DNA of 64,000 nucleotides from Mytilinidion resinicola (Eukaryota > Ascomycota > Dothideomycetes > Mytilinidiales > Mytilinidiaceae): NCBI RefSeq assembly GCF_010093595.1, contig NW_022985444.1, forward strand, positions 177,791 to 241,790, read 5' to 3'. Position 1 is the first letter of the stretch. Each line of letters begins with the position of its first letter. The translations under genes and the position numbers were made by a program. The notes below the pieces were generated by a model that searched no databases, was not told the DNA's origin, and saw only the letters and a program-made list of their open reading frames with translations. This document shows positions 12,223 to 22,471 of this stretch, in pieces.

Positions 12223-12858
12223 ATTCGGACTGGAGTAGATTGGAGTCGTGGATTCTTCTAATTTGTAGTGCGAAGGGACGTCTTGATTGATCATGTTGGG
12301 TGGAGGCACAGAGGATGAGATGAGACTACGTGAAAAGAAGAAGAAATTGCATCGTATTCTTTTCAACGGCATTGCCACCCATGGTTCGAAGCAGTGGGGT
12401 ACTAGATTTGACACGAGCGAATCTCAGCCAACCTGATGGTCATCATGATGAAATAATTCGATTCCTTCTTCTGAAGCTCGGTACAGTAAATGGGACAAGC
12501 TGCGTGAATGTACATGCTATGATGCGGTTGCATGGACGAAATGTTGTGGAGACGGGATGAGAGGCGAAGTCGTTTCTCACGTGATCGTTGGAGCTTGCCC
12601 GCAATGACCGAATGTTGAACGACCACATCACCAGGCAGCTTCACATCCACACGCCATCACGACTTCTTCCCTCCTCCTGAAACCTACACTCTTGCCACCA
12701 TAGCCACCAGAAACGCCTCCCACGCTTCTCAATAACGCGATTTCTCTGAAAACATCGAAGCTCCTTCATTATCTTGGATCTACCTGAATGCCCCCAGAGC
12801 TGCCTTGAAATAGTGGCTGCACGCATCAACCTCTCCTGCTGAGCTCATCCAGCTCCAA
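12223..12858. promoter_or_regulatory. divergent intergenic region
   Basis: This region separates two genes transcribed away from each other (the small membrane-protein candidate on minus and the Rab GTPase on plus) and must hold both promoters. The side next to the Rab gene is pyrimidine-rich. I saw no clear TATA box. Confidence 0.4.
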
Positions 12859-13737
12859 ATGTCTCAACCATGGGACTACATCGCAAAGATCGTCTCCCTC
12901 GGTGACTCTGGCTGTGGTAAATCCAGCGTAAGTAGCACGGCAATACGCCACTACATCCTATCTCTTGAGACCACTCTAATACGCCTCCAGTTAACAGTCC
13001 GCCTCTGTGAAGGCCGCTTTTCTCCCCACCACGACGTCACAATTGGCGTCGAATTCGGCTCTCGCATCGTCTCGGTCGGCCCGCCTGCCTCCCTCGCCCT
13101 AGGCATCAACAACCCCTCCGCGAAGCCTTCCTCCCCCTCAGACACAACTCCTACATCAACAAGCAAGCAACAAGAGCAGAAACACATGAAACTGTCGCTC
13201 TGGGACACCGCCGGCCAGGAAACCTACAAATCGATAACGCGATCCTACTTCCGCGGCGCATCCGGAGCCCTCCTCGTCTTCGATATCACCCGCCGTGCGA
13301 CCTTCTCCTCCGTTACAGCATGGCTGCACGACCTGCGGCAGATAGCAGAGGACGGCATCGTGGTGGTGCTGGTGGGGAATAAGAGCGATCTCGCCGGGTC
13401 ATCTCTGGTCGCGCCGTCGACGGGTTCGCAGGATCCGTCTGCGAGTGGGAAGAACGAGCGGCAGGTGACGATCGAGGAGGCGGAGGAGTGGTGCCAGGCG
13501 AATGAGGTCATGCAGTACGTCGAGACATCCGCGAAGTCCGGCGAGGGAGTCGAGCGGGCGTTTTTGGAGGTCGCAGAGCGCATATACCAGAATATCGAGG
13601 CGGGGAAGTACGATCTCAATGATCGAAGATCGGGTGTTAAGGGTCCCGGAGCAGGAGGAGGAAACACTGCGAGGACGGTAAATCTAGGCATGAACGATGC
13701 GGCTAGAGGGAAGGCCTCCGGGGGAGGGTGCTGCTGA
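12859..13737 (+). CDS. Rab4/Ypt4-like small GTPase
   Basis: Exons 12859-12927 and 12991-13737 are separated by a 63-nt intron (GTAAGT..CTCCAG) within the P-loop region; the product is 271 aa. Rab motifs in order are GDSGCGKSS (P-loop), TIGVEFGSRIVSVG (switch I; the FGSRI form resembles Rab4/Rab14/Rab2 and fission yeast Ypt4), WDTAGQE, YRG-like YFRGASGALLVFD, NKSD, ETSAK, and a terminal GGGCC for double prenylation. Two insertions lengthen it beyond the usual ~210 aa: about 35 residues before WDTAGQE and about 25 after NKSD. Rab4-type proteins act in endosomal recycling. The assignment comes from motif resemblance. Because the intron is 63 nt and stop-free, unspliced RNA would still be open. 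Confidence 0.88.
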   Translation: MSQPWDYIAKIVSLGDSGCGKSSVSSTAIRHYILSLETTLIRLQLTVRLCEGRFSPHHDVTIGVEFGSRIVSVGPPASLALGINNPSAKPSSPSDTTPTSTSKQQEQKHMKLSLWDTAGQETYKSITRSYFRGASGALLVFDITRRATFSSVTAWLHDLRQIAEDGIVVVLVGNKSDLAGSSLVAPSTGSQDPSASGKNERQVTIEEAEEWCQANEVMQYVETSAKSGEGVERAFLEVAERIYQNIEAGKYDLNDRRSGVKGPGAGGGNTARTVNLGMNDAARGKASGGGCC

Positions 13738-15476
13738 GAGGATGTGTTTGGTGTAAGATAAGGATGCCTAGGCATAAGGCAGTGTACTATACGGGTGCTC
13801 TGAGGGCTTTCATGGAGTGTGGTATCCTCACGGCCTGCATCGAGCCGGCGCCGCATTTGCATACAGGATAGTTTGCTATTTCCATCTCATATTTATGATA
13901 TCTATCTTCTCAAGGCTCTCCCCCAATAACCAATAACTGAGCTGACCGCCAGGAGAAGAGTCATCCCATCTCTCAGCTCTCAATCTCTCCTTAAAACTCC
14001 AATGGAAATCGTTTGCGTCAGCTGGCAGCAGTGCAGAATCGACGACACAGCTACACCGACCGCGCACAGCAAGCTGCTTCAAGTCGGCACAGGGTCCCAA
14101 AAAGTCAATAACGTAGGAGCAGGCCGTGGCACCGCTTGCATCAATGGTCAGACTGAGCAGGAGTAGTTACTTCACGTGATCTAAGCCTGGTGGCAGAGAG
14201 GTTGAGATGGATGGTTCTATGGGAAGGTTCAGAAGGGAGGTTGTGAGTTAGGTGATTGGAATGCTTGCTTGTAAGGGGTCAATAAGGAGAAAGGAAGGCT
14301 GCTTGCGTGGGGATTTTAAGTTTTTTAATCGGCCTCTTGGTGTCGCGTTACTCATGAGAGACGTGCCGCGATGGACTCGAGTGAGCTGAAGCGGGTTTAC
14401 GCCGTCAAAACCAAGATATTTCTGGAAGACTAACCGTGTTAAAACAAGTTCTCGGGATATGCTCCTGCAAGCGAAAGATGTCGAACAATAGAAAAAGGTA
14501 AGGAAACTCACGTGCAAGTGACACTATCAAATTAGGCTTGAATAGCTCAAACTCAAAGCTTACTTCAACCGCCGCCTTCAACTATCCATCTCCTATTACC
14601 TAGCATATTTACATCACGATCCATCATCATAATACCGCGACTCTTCAACATGCTGAAACTGGAGGCTTCAGGCATGAGCTGTAGGCCAGTTCTTATGTCT
14701 GCCGGTGTGAGTTAAAATATGGGTAATCAAAGTCATCTGGGCATATACCGCATGCGACAATTCCCTAACTTATTATGCAGCCTGGTTCGGAGCGGTCGGC
14801 ATCTGATCAGCCTGGCTGTGCCTCGTATCTGATCTCCAATAGACACGGAGTCGCCCCTAAGGCTGATTCGAGCTATTCTAGGACCGCAAATAATGGAAGT
14901 TCCACAGCGATGCAAATATCCTTGAAAGCAGGTACTTTCCTCTCCTTATCATGAGCGATCCGCGCATTAGAGGCTTTCGAGCCTTGCACAGATACGAAGA
15001 TTTCGCCTGTCCAGAACACCCTTTGACCATGGTGCGCCTCCATATTCTAGGTAATCGTGGTTTGGGTGAGAGACTTGGGGTCTTAATGCAGTATGTGGTC
15101 TCCCTTAGCTTTCATTGGTGCCAACATTCTTCTCGAGATATCGTATTGGCCGTGCCACCCTTATTCCCCGTTCGAATCCCGGAATCACATCAAATATATT
15201 GCTGCGGAATCTCTTCTTTCGAAATGACGCAATGGTGATCTTGTATCAAAGAAAGAGATTGCTCGCCAGCTTGCTAGCCCCACGAATTGCTCCGCCACAA
15301 CAGCATACCCAGATGTTTCACCGATCACCATCCACAGCCCACCTCTCGCATAGAATATAGAAAGGCACACACTCACAATATAAACATCCCCTCAAAACAA
15401 TCACAGAAATCACACACCCGCCTCTACAATAAACCACAAATTCCACGCCACACCACTCATATCACGACTCCTCAAA
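13738..15476. other. intergenic, no gene seen
   Basis: Open frames here are short, on both strands, and lack domain-like sequence. The last 120 nt (15360-15476) form an A/C-rich leader before the next ATG. A GTTCGAATC word at about 15170 resembles a tRNA B box, but its flanks do not pair as a T-arm. Confidence 0.55.
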
Positions 15477-15764
15477 ATGGCCACTCCCAACGACATCTCC
15501 ACAAGTAGTATTCCCAACGCCGACGCTAACGACATCGGCACAACCGGCGCCACCGGCGATCCCGATCCCATCACGCGTCCCGAGCCGCACAAAACTATCC
15601 TTGGGAAAATCGCCCGTTTCTTCCACAACATCGTTCCAGGCAAAGGCGGCTTGAAAAGCTACCTCGCTAGCCGGGGCTGGAAGTCACGAACGCAGCTGAA
15701 TCTAGAGGATGAACTAAATGGCGGGCCGCCGCCGGAACGGAGGATGGGCTTCTTTGTTATTTGA
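15477..15764 (+). CDS. small hypothetical protein, 95 aa
   Basis: A single-exon frame starts at an ATG in good context (AAAATGGCC) after a long A/C-rich leader like those of expressed fungal genes. The N-terminal half is Asp/Thr/Pro-rich and looks disordered. The middle (ILGKIARFFHNIVPGKGG, about residues 41-58) could be an amphipathic helix followed by a Gly turn. The end is MGFFVI. There is no signal peptide, membrane segment or recognised domain. The leader, the consistent codon use and the compact charged middle favour a real gene, but it has no family I know. Confidence 0.5.
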   Translation: MATPNDISTSSIPNADANDIGTTGATGDPDPITRPEPHKTILGKIARFFHNIVPGKGGLKSYLASRGWKSRTQLNLEDELNGGPPPERRMGFFVI

Positions 15765-16488
15765 GGAAAGGTTGGTGGATGGGTGGGGGTCTGATTTACA
15801 GCCTTTAAATTGTTACATTCATACTTAGAACTCGAAGCTACCATCTTTTCCCTGCTCAGACTAGCCACCTCGAGCCGGATTCATGGCCTGCTACTTAGGA
15901 AACCAACAGTGTCACGGCGCGCAACTTCATGTTCTCACCATATTCGAATCGGCAAAGTTTTCAGCAAAGCGCTTAGGCAGTCATTACAGTACCAGGTCAT
16001 AATTCTGTGCACACCCGTTCACCACTGCTTAGGGTACCCCCGTAGCTTTTCAAAAACCTGGCAATGTCAAGTTCTTAAAAAGTGTATATTAAACTGCCTT
16101 TTGACTAAGTTACAGCTTACTCTATGGGTTGCTCCCCACAGTGGCGTCGAGTGAGCAAGGTTAGAGCCAAGTAGTGATGACTCCGTGTGCTGGCAGCCAG
16201 TAACACGTCTCTATTCTCCCTTGTTTTCTCTCCCTTTCTCCTTCTTACGGAGTTGCACTATCTCCCTTACGAAGTTGTGTTGCTGTCCCTTGCTGTCCCT
16301 TGCTGTCAAGGGAGTCTCGTTACTCTATATAGTCCCTCGTTACAACCTCAATACAACTTATGCTTTCCTCACTGATCCTTTGCCCTTCCTACGCCAGCTG
16401 CCATGTGCTCAGACTTATGACCCAGAACTGTAGGCCACCTCTTGATCGATTCCTCCACTACGGCCTGGGCGACTCCTCGGGCGTGTCT
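15765..16488. other. intergenic, no gene seen
   Basis: Only low-complexity features were noted, such as a threefold CTTGCTGTCC-type repeat at 16279-16308. This is the 3' side of both neighbouring features. Confidence 0.55.
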
Positions 16489-17755
16489 TTAGCCATCTTT
16501 CTCAGTATCCTCAGGCAATCCAGATTCTCCCCTAGGAAACGGCGCATATTTATTGATCAAGTAGGTCATGTTCTCGTAGCACCTATGAATGTGTCAGTCA
16601 TTCGTGAACTGCGGAGCCCGATTCATGCCGGATGCTTACTGTTCCCGAAAGCTCGAGCCATTATGACAAGTAGACTCGTGAAGAGTCATGTAGCAACTGT
16701 AGAGCCGGTTGCGGTCATCAAACTGCTCTGCAGGTTCACTGATGCCCATCCTTGCCAAATAGGTGTTCAAATAGACCTTCGAAGTAACCACTTTGTTGAA
16801 AGTGCCGCGCCACATAGCGATCTCCATCTCATTATGCGCGTAGTAAACGCTCGCATCGAAGATGTAGATTTCTCCAGTCTCGAAGTCGGTTCCGATATTG
16901 CCATCCCAAAGGTCCCCGTGGATCAAACACGGTTTCACGATCCGCCCGTCTGCCTCCAACGGTCCAAGAATCTTTGGGACTACGTGAGTGATCAGACGAT
17001 GGACCACTTGCTCCAAGTTCTTCTAAGTGCCACATCACTCCCTATTCAATTGCATGGCCCCGTTGAAAAGCTGTATGTAGAAGTCAACTCAGCTCCCGTT
17101 CCATGCCGTTTGTTGAGCAAGATTCCCTTGACAAGTATTGATATGGAAGCCGAATTTCCCAGTGGGAGATTCACTTGCTTGATGAAGTTGAACAAGTTTT
17201 GTGCACAGCTGGATAGGGTCCGGGTTTTGGCTCGTCATCTCGATGAAATCGCACAGAAAGAAGTACGTGTCAGGGCTCGAGACGTTGAGCTTTCCCCAAT
17301 CGTGAGGCTTCGGAACAAAGTCTGGTGCTGCTTTGTATAACTCGGTCATGGAATGGAACTCTCCCTCCAACATGGCTTTACCTTGATCATCTTCTGCACA
17401 CTACAGCCTAGTGAGCCGTATGTCTTGATCTTGATTCATGGAATGGTACCTTGAGGAAAAAAAACTTCGGTTCGCCGTCTGCGAGAGTTGTTTCAATCTT
17501 AGCCGTGACTGTCCAAGTAGACGCCCTGTGTCGATTGCAGGAATGAACCTGCGTTCCTGGGGGAAGCTCTGGCGAGGAGTCAGACAATATCTGGTAACAA
17601 TATACTAAATCCTTACGATCAATGACGATCTGGTCCAGCGGAAAGTCTCCCTTGATATCTTTGCCCCCGCTTTTTCCCGCAGTCACCTGGGGAACTTTGC
17701 CCGGCGACTCGGTGGGCGGAGCCCAGTCCTCGACCCTGTTGGTAATAGTCGCCAT
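16489..17755 (-). pseudogene. fructosamine kinase-like (APH-fold) gene with three in-frame stops
   Basis: Read on minus, the exons are 17755-17450, 17400-16640 and 16582-16489, with introns of 49 and 57 nt (the second has CTGAC before TTCATAG). The product would resemble fungal fructosamine/ketosamine kinases of about 350 aa. Visible parts are GKAMLEGEFHSMTELYK, the catalytic loop and metal region CLIHGDLWDGN, and IYIFDASVYYAHNEMEIAMW. The frame never shifts, but stops occur at 17091-17089 (TGA where the family has Trp, after TAWNGS), 17037-17035 (TGA) and 17025-17023 (TAG where the family has Trp, before KNLEQVV). A gene finder may hide the stops in a false intron running from the GTTGAC just after the first one. 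Each can be explained by one C-to-T or G-to-A change. The catalytic loop is intact, so the decay looks recent. Confidence 0.75.
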
Positions 17756-18889
17756 TGTTCAAGACGTTCCTAGCGTTCAAAGGCTTCTGTGGAGATTGCT
17801 GAGGGGAGAGAGCGCCTCTGTTTGTCTTGTAGGTCATGCAACAGATCTGAGTCACGGTGTTCGCCCCCGCTCGAGCCTGAGGGCGGTATCACCTAGGACA
17901 CTCGGACAACCAGGAGAGGGGGCATCTGAGCGCATGTATTCTCTTACTTACTGCCTTCCTCCCTGCAACATCTCGTTGTATAGTTGGGGATGGCTCGCGG
18001 AAAGTCTCACGCGTTCACCGAACTCTTTTTAACTATCTCCGATTATCACAACCAGCACACTTAGGAAATCAGGCGACAGATACAGAAGAGAGACCTTCTG
18101 GACGGTCAGAACGACCGGCCCGAAAGCCGCTTCGGGTACCTAATCCGCTCGCAAGTTTGAATATGCTACTAACTAAGGATACGAACTTGATGACGCTGAT
18201 CTATGGTATATGCTCTACGAGCTTTAGTTGCCAATAAGTTTGAATATCAACACTCTACATCAAGTTTTATGCCATCTCCGGACTCAGGGCTGGGTTGGTT
18301 TACTTTCCTTTTAGGTTCAGCTCTTGCGTCGGGGAGAATCGTTCTGGTAACGTCCAATTCCACACTCTTTCTGAATTTCCACACACTAAGACTGACAAAG
18401 AAACCATAATGAACCAAGACTACCGTGCCACGGCTTGTGACCATAGTGTAGCAATGCATGCCGTAAGCGGTGATGCTCTCACAGAATTTCCTATAAAGGA
18501 AGCGAGATTCAGGAGTATATCGGGACTTAGTACTACTAGGTACGGTTGGGAATTGCACTCAAAAACAGTAAGCCTCCAAAAATGCACGATACAAAAAGCT
18601 GTAGCTTACTGACGAAACTCCAAGCTCACGTCAACCCTCCGCTTCATCAACCATCATCAAGGCTCTGTTTCACGCTATGCTGTGGTGACTATGCATCTCT
18701 TCTCAACACGTCCAAATTAGACGGGCATCAGGACCACGCCGAGAGCGCCGTGGAATGATTCTCCCTGAATGTCGTGGAGGGTGAGTGAAGGGGTGGGGAA
18801 GTCTGCGGAGACCTGTAATACTAGTCAAAAAGTTATGAAAAAGTCTTTGAAAGGAAGTTACTATCTCCACCATCTTTGAAATGTTCATG
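17756..18889. other. intergenic, no gene seen
   Basis: No convincing coding sequence. The open frame at 18295-18612 has no recognisable features. The minus-strand frame at 18703-18960 overlaps the start of the repeat array and is not a gene. Confidence 0.5.
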
Positions 18890-19812
18890 CTGTGAGGTCT
18901 TGTGTCTAGGTAGACGGATATGCCCTGCTCGAGTGCCGCCGTTTGAGAGCTAGATGCCACTGTAGGGGGTAACCCAGCTGATGAGCAGCTAGTCGGTCAA
19001 GAGGTGGCCTGATATCGACTGCATATCTCTTTACATTGTCTTCAGCGCTTCAAAAACCTTAATACATGGATATAACACTGCGTAAGTGCCGCATTTGGAA
19101 GCTTGACACCACTGTCAGGAGTAGCCCAGCTAATGAGTCGCTGGGCAGTCACGATGAAGCCTGATATCGACTGTGTATTCCTTTACATCGTTTCTAGCGC
19201 TTCAATAACCTATACACGTGGATTTTCTACTGCTTAGGTGTTATTTTGGAAGCTATATACTACTGTTAGGGGTGCCCCGGCTGACGAGTCGCCGGGCAGT
19301 CACGATGAAGCCTGATATTGACTGCGTATTCCTTTACATTGTATCTAGCGCTTGAAAAACCTAGACACATGGATTTATCACTGCGTAAGTGATATTTTGG
19401 AAGCTTTACACAGCTGTTAGGGGTGCCCTGGCTGATAAGTAGCCGGACAGTTAAGAGGTAGCCTGATATCAACTTTATTTCTTTTTATATTATTTCTAGC
19501 GCTTTAAAAACCTAAACACGTGGATCTGTTACTGCGTAGGTGTTACTTTGGAAGCTATATACTACTGTCAGGGGTAGCTCAGCTGATGAGTAGCTCGTTA
19601 GTTAAGACATAGCCTGATATCGATTGTGGTTCCCCTTACATCGTGTCTAACACTTCAAAAGCCTAGACACACAGATCTACCACTGCGTGAGTGCTACCTT
19701 GGAAGCTTTGCACCGCTGTTAGGGGCGCCTCGGTTGATGAGTAGCCGGACAGTCAAGAGGTAGCCTGATATCAACCGTGTCCGACGCTTTGAAAACCTAG
19801 ACCCATGGATGA
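18890..19812 (+). repeat. tandem array of a 151-bp repeat with conserved hairpin
   Basis: Unit starts, taken at the word before the hairpin (TAACCCAGC, TAGCCCAGC, TGCCCCGGC, TGCCCTGGC, TAGCTCAGC, CGCCTCGGT), fall at 18970, 19122, 19273, 19424, 19575 and 19726. The steps are 152, 151, 151, 151 and 151 bp. A partial unit precedes (18890-18969), and the sixth unit breaks off after AAACCTAGACCCATGG near 19812. Each unit has, in order: a 5-6 bp stem with a GATGAGT-type loop, AGCCTGATATC, CTTTACAT, CTAGCGCTT, AAACCTAGACAC, CACTGCGTAAGTG, TTGGAAGC and CTGTTAGGGG. No unit is open in a shared frame and no gene is embedded. Confidence 0.92.
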
Positions 19813-20371
19813 ATGACGGAGCATAGGGAATGGGGTTGAAATCTGCATGTTGATTCATTGCAGTGGTCATGTGATTTGGCGGTAGGGGCTTCTTGCTGGA
19901 TGTGCTTTCGGGTTTGGTTTTGTGGCGGGAACGGCTGAACTTTGTTCATTTTTAGAATTTTAAAAACAGTATGAGGAACCACGTGCAGTGGCAGGAAACT
20001 GTGCGGATTCCTTTGACGAAACACTGTAAAAGGCTCCACCCAGATTTATGCCTCCTTTTCGAACCCTCTCTATTCACCGCCCCTTGCAATCATGATTCTG
20101 TGATTCTCTTTCCAAGGTTCGTAAAATGTGATACACCCTCACTCTAGGCTTGTATACACTTGCCTGGCACCGCCTGAGGTCACCCTGTAGGCTATCAGAA
20201 ACAGTGAAACGACAGTTTTCACAAGCCTGACCATTCACCAGGCCATGTCTGACGGCGCTGGAGCCCCCCTAGCTGCGCATATAAAAGACCCTCTGGCACT
20301 ATGATTCTATAAATTCCAATCACATACACCTCTTCTCCTGCCACCACCACCACCCAATCTCCACCACCAAA
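19813..20371 (+). promoter_or_regulatory. promoter region of the ankyrin gene
   Basis: A TATAAAA box lies at 20280-20286, 86 bp before the ATG at 20372. It is followed by a leader with CCACC repeats at 20340-20364. Confidence 0.55.
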
Positions 20372-22096
20372 ATGTCACTCCTCTCAATTCCTATCGAGCT
20401 CCATCTAGAGGTCGCTAGCTACTGCAAAAATGAGGATCTAGGCCACCTTATCAGAACTCATTCTTTGCTCAATATGCGCCTACAAAATGAGCTTCACAAA
20501 CGCGCTCTATCGTGGAGGCCCGAGGGCTTGCTGCATGATAAAGATGACGGATATGGTGGTCTAGCTAGACCCCTTGATGAGAATGAGGGGGCGACCCTGG
20601 AATACGCACTCGTGTATAAGCGTCATCACCTCGTGGATTACCTCCTCCGCCACAACATCGCTGGAATTGAAGGGAATGGCAACTGGTCAGCATTACAGTG
20701 GGCTACTAAATGGGCCCCTTTTGATGTCATGAACAAGCTGTTCGAGTACGCCATTAATGGACCCACACCCTTGAATACAGACCAGGTAACACGAATCCTC
20801 GGAATCTATCTGGACCGCGTACCGCAGAAGCTCGATGAACTCCCCGAGCCCAAGTGCGGACACGGAGATTGGTGTGAATGTGGATGGGCTGTGAGCGAGG
20901 AAGAGCTCCAAGTGTTCCGGATTTTGCTGCTTCTAGGCGCAGATCCCATGGGCGCATCGGCCATTGTACTCGATCCTGAGTACAACCCACCTACCGCTGT
21001 GCCTTTTACCTTCCGCGCCAGGAATGGTGACATTCTGAGGCTCCTTGCTGAAGCCGGGGCTGACATTCACTGGCAACCACCTCAAACTACTACGCAGATT
21101 ATGCACAGCACCCATGGTAAGCGCCTGACTACTGTGCTATACACAGCCTGTTTTGATCCCGAGTTCCCATCCAGCGTAGTTCTCGAGCTCTTGAAGCGGG
21201 GCGCCGACCCCAATTGCCAGGGGCCTGCTATTCCTCATGCCGAACGAGTCTTACCTCTATTCGAGACAATGATACAAATTACTCACCCAAAGAAGTCAGA
21301 GCACCTCCTCGACTACGGGGTCGATATCAATACGAGAGAAGAGGGAGGTGAGTACACGGAATGGGACTCGCATGGTAACTTTCCCATACACCAAGGCATA
21401 GAACTCACAAAAGACTACGCCGGGACTTGGGCGCGTGTCATCTCCCGTACACCTGACCTCGAGGTCCGCAATTACGACGGGGAGACAGCATTGCAGGCAG
21501 CTATCTCATGCGGTTCGCTTCAGTCATGCGGCTCGCTTCGCTATGCACGCCTCCTCATAGAAGCTGGCGCAGACGTAAACGTCCGAGATCAAGACGGCCG
21601 GGGTCTCCTCCGCCTGCCCTTCCACATGTCTGAAGCTGACGGCATGAGCGGCCGAAACTACTTCCTCGCCGAGCGCATGCATTTTCTGGCCAATTACGGA
21701 CTCGAGACTCAGAATCTAGACCTAATCCCTACGGAGGAGGCATTGGAGTACGCCTCGCATTTATGGGATAAATCCTGCGCGTGCTCCGCTTCTGAATCCG
21801 GATTCAAGCTTCTCTATCAATTTGAGCTATATTGGAAGGTCCTAATGAACGTTTTGGATGCACTAGAGAGGGTTCCGGATAGAGGAGGTACAGAAGGACG
21901 GTGGTTTCGTGATGAATTAGAGAGTGCATATTCCACGAGGAATGCAGTGGCTGAGATGCGGAAGACTAGAGAAAGAATTGGGGAGCGCTATGCGGAGCTA
22001 CCGTATAGATCGGAGGACGGAGTGGATTCGACACATTGGCTACCGCAGCAATGGGATGCTGAGCGTCAGAAGGCTTGGTGGATTAGGGATGATTAA
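20372..22096 (+). CDS. ankyrin-repeat protein with F-box-like N-terminus
   Basis: A single exon of 574 aa. The first ~45 residues (LLSIPIELHLEVASYC, then HLIRTHSLLNMRL) resemble the degenerate F-box that often begins fungal ankyrin proteins. Ankyrin-type helices follow through about residue 440; the clearest are FRILLLLGADPMGAS, ILRLLAEAGADIHWQ, VLELLKRGADPNCQG, HLLDYGVDINTRE and ARLLIEAGADVNVRDQDG. The C-terminal ~130 residues are helical and charged without repeats. F-box/ankyrin proteins may recruit substrates to SCF ubiquitin ligases, but this is family-level inference. A local duplication at about 21512-21540 repeats CGSLQ/CGSLR. The gene lies 560 bp after the 151-bp array, and another copy of that repeat follows 34 bp after its stop. 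Confidence 0.85.
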   Translation: MSLLSIPIELHLEVASYCKNEDLGHLIRTHSLLNMRLQNELHKRALSWRPEGLLHDKDDGYGGLARPLDENEGATLEYALVYKRHHLVDYLLRHNIAGIEGNGNWSALQWATKWAPFDVMNKLFEYAINGPTPLNTDQVTRILGIYLDRVPQKLDELPEPKCGHGDWCECGWAVSEEELQVFRILLLLGADPMGASAIVLDPEYNPPTAVPFTFRARNGDILRLLAEAGADIHWQPPQTTTQIMHSTHGKRLTTVLYTACFDPEFPSSVVLELLKRGADPNCQGPAIPHAERVLPLFETMIQITHPKKSEHLLDYGVDINTREEGGEYTEWDSHGNFPIHQGIELTKDYAGTWARVISRTPDLEVRNYDGETALQAAISCGSLQSCGSLRYARLLIEAGADVNVRDQDGRGLLRLPFHMSEADGMSGRNYFLAERMHFLANYGLETQNLDLIPTEEALEYASHLWDKSCACSASESGFKLLYQFELYWKVLMNVLDALERVPDRGGTEGRWFRDELESAYSTRNAVAEMRKTRERIGERYAELPYRSEDGVDSTHWLPQQWDAERQKAWWIRDD

Positions 22097-22129
22097 CATA
22101 AGAAAGTACAATACTAAGCCATAAATCTG

Positions 22130-22336
22130 GGCACACGAGTATAGCAGTGCTTGAGTTCGGCTCTTGCCGGTTCAAAACCATTGTCAGGAGCAGCCCAGAC
22201 ATCAGGTAGCCGGCCAGTTAAAAGGTAGCCTAATATCTAGAATACTGCGTAAGCCTTGGTACTGGGTTGGATTAGCGACAAATTTAGTAACTCGGATCCA
22301 CTACTGCGAGTGCCACTTTGGAAGTTAGACACCCCT
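22130..22336 (+). repeat. dispersed copy of the 151-bp repeat family
   Basis: Landmarks run in the same order as in the array: CTGGGCACACGAGTAT, a variant segment with CTCTTGCCGGTTCAAAACC, TTGTCAGGAGCAGCCCAG, GTAGCCGGCCAGTTAAAAGG, TAGCCTAATATC, then a second partial unit (ATCCACTACTGCGAGTGCCA, TTTGGAAG, CACCCCTGTTAGAC). GGTTCAAAACC matches the pol III B-box consensus. The right end abuts the break point of the truncated gene at 22325-22471. Confidence 0.75.
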
Positions 22337-22471
22337 GTTAGACCAATAGATTGGCAATGTGTATACTTTCGGAAGGGCGAAGAAAAGAATTCTATCTCGC
22401 AGTTCTTTGGGGAGTGTAGTCAGCAGATCTCGTGAAGCATGCGCATTAAACATAGAGTCGTTGTTGGCCAT
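22325..22471 (-). pseudogene. truncated inverted paralogue of the 23094 gene
   Basis: On minus, the ATG at 22471 opens MANNDSMFNAHASRDLLTTL, then PKELRDRILFFALPKVYTLP and IYW. This parallels the neighbour's MANNATMDGPTP.. start and its IPQELRDKILFFALPEAYALP and ISW. After that Trp the homology stops abruptly, and the next bases (TCTAACAGGGGTG) are the reverse complement of the 151-bp repeat. A stop follows five codons later at 22325. About 290 residues of the expected protein are missing. An F-box-like motif remains, and an ATATATG promoter-like word sits about 95 bp upstream at 22565-22571, so a short transcript is possible. Confidence 0.75.

Noticed and set aside
15165..15185. tRNA-like GTTCGAATC
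   Set aside because: The flanking bases (CCCC before, CCGG after) cannot form a T-arm and there is no A box at the right distance.
16360..17340. 326-codon open frame on plus
   Set aside because: It is antisense to the fructosamine-kinase-like pseudogene, whose strand shows the family motifs.
18703..18960. 85-codon minus-strand frame
   Set aside because: It overlaps the first partial unit of the tandem repeat and has no protein-like features.
19273..19310. Hammerhead ribozyme core in the 151-bp repeat (CTGACGAG / CTGATGAG)
   Set aside because: The CUGANGA box is present, but it sits in the loop of the hairpin and no GAAA box with a matching stem II follows (the units read CGATGAAG or AAGAGGTAG).
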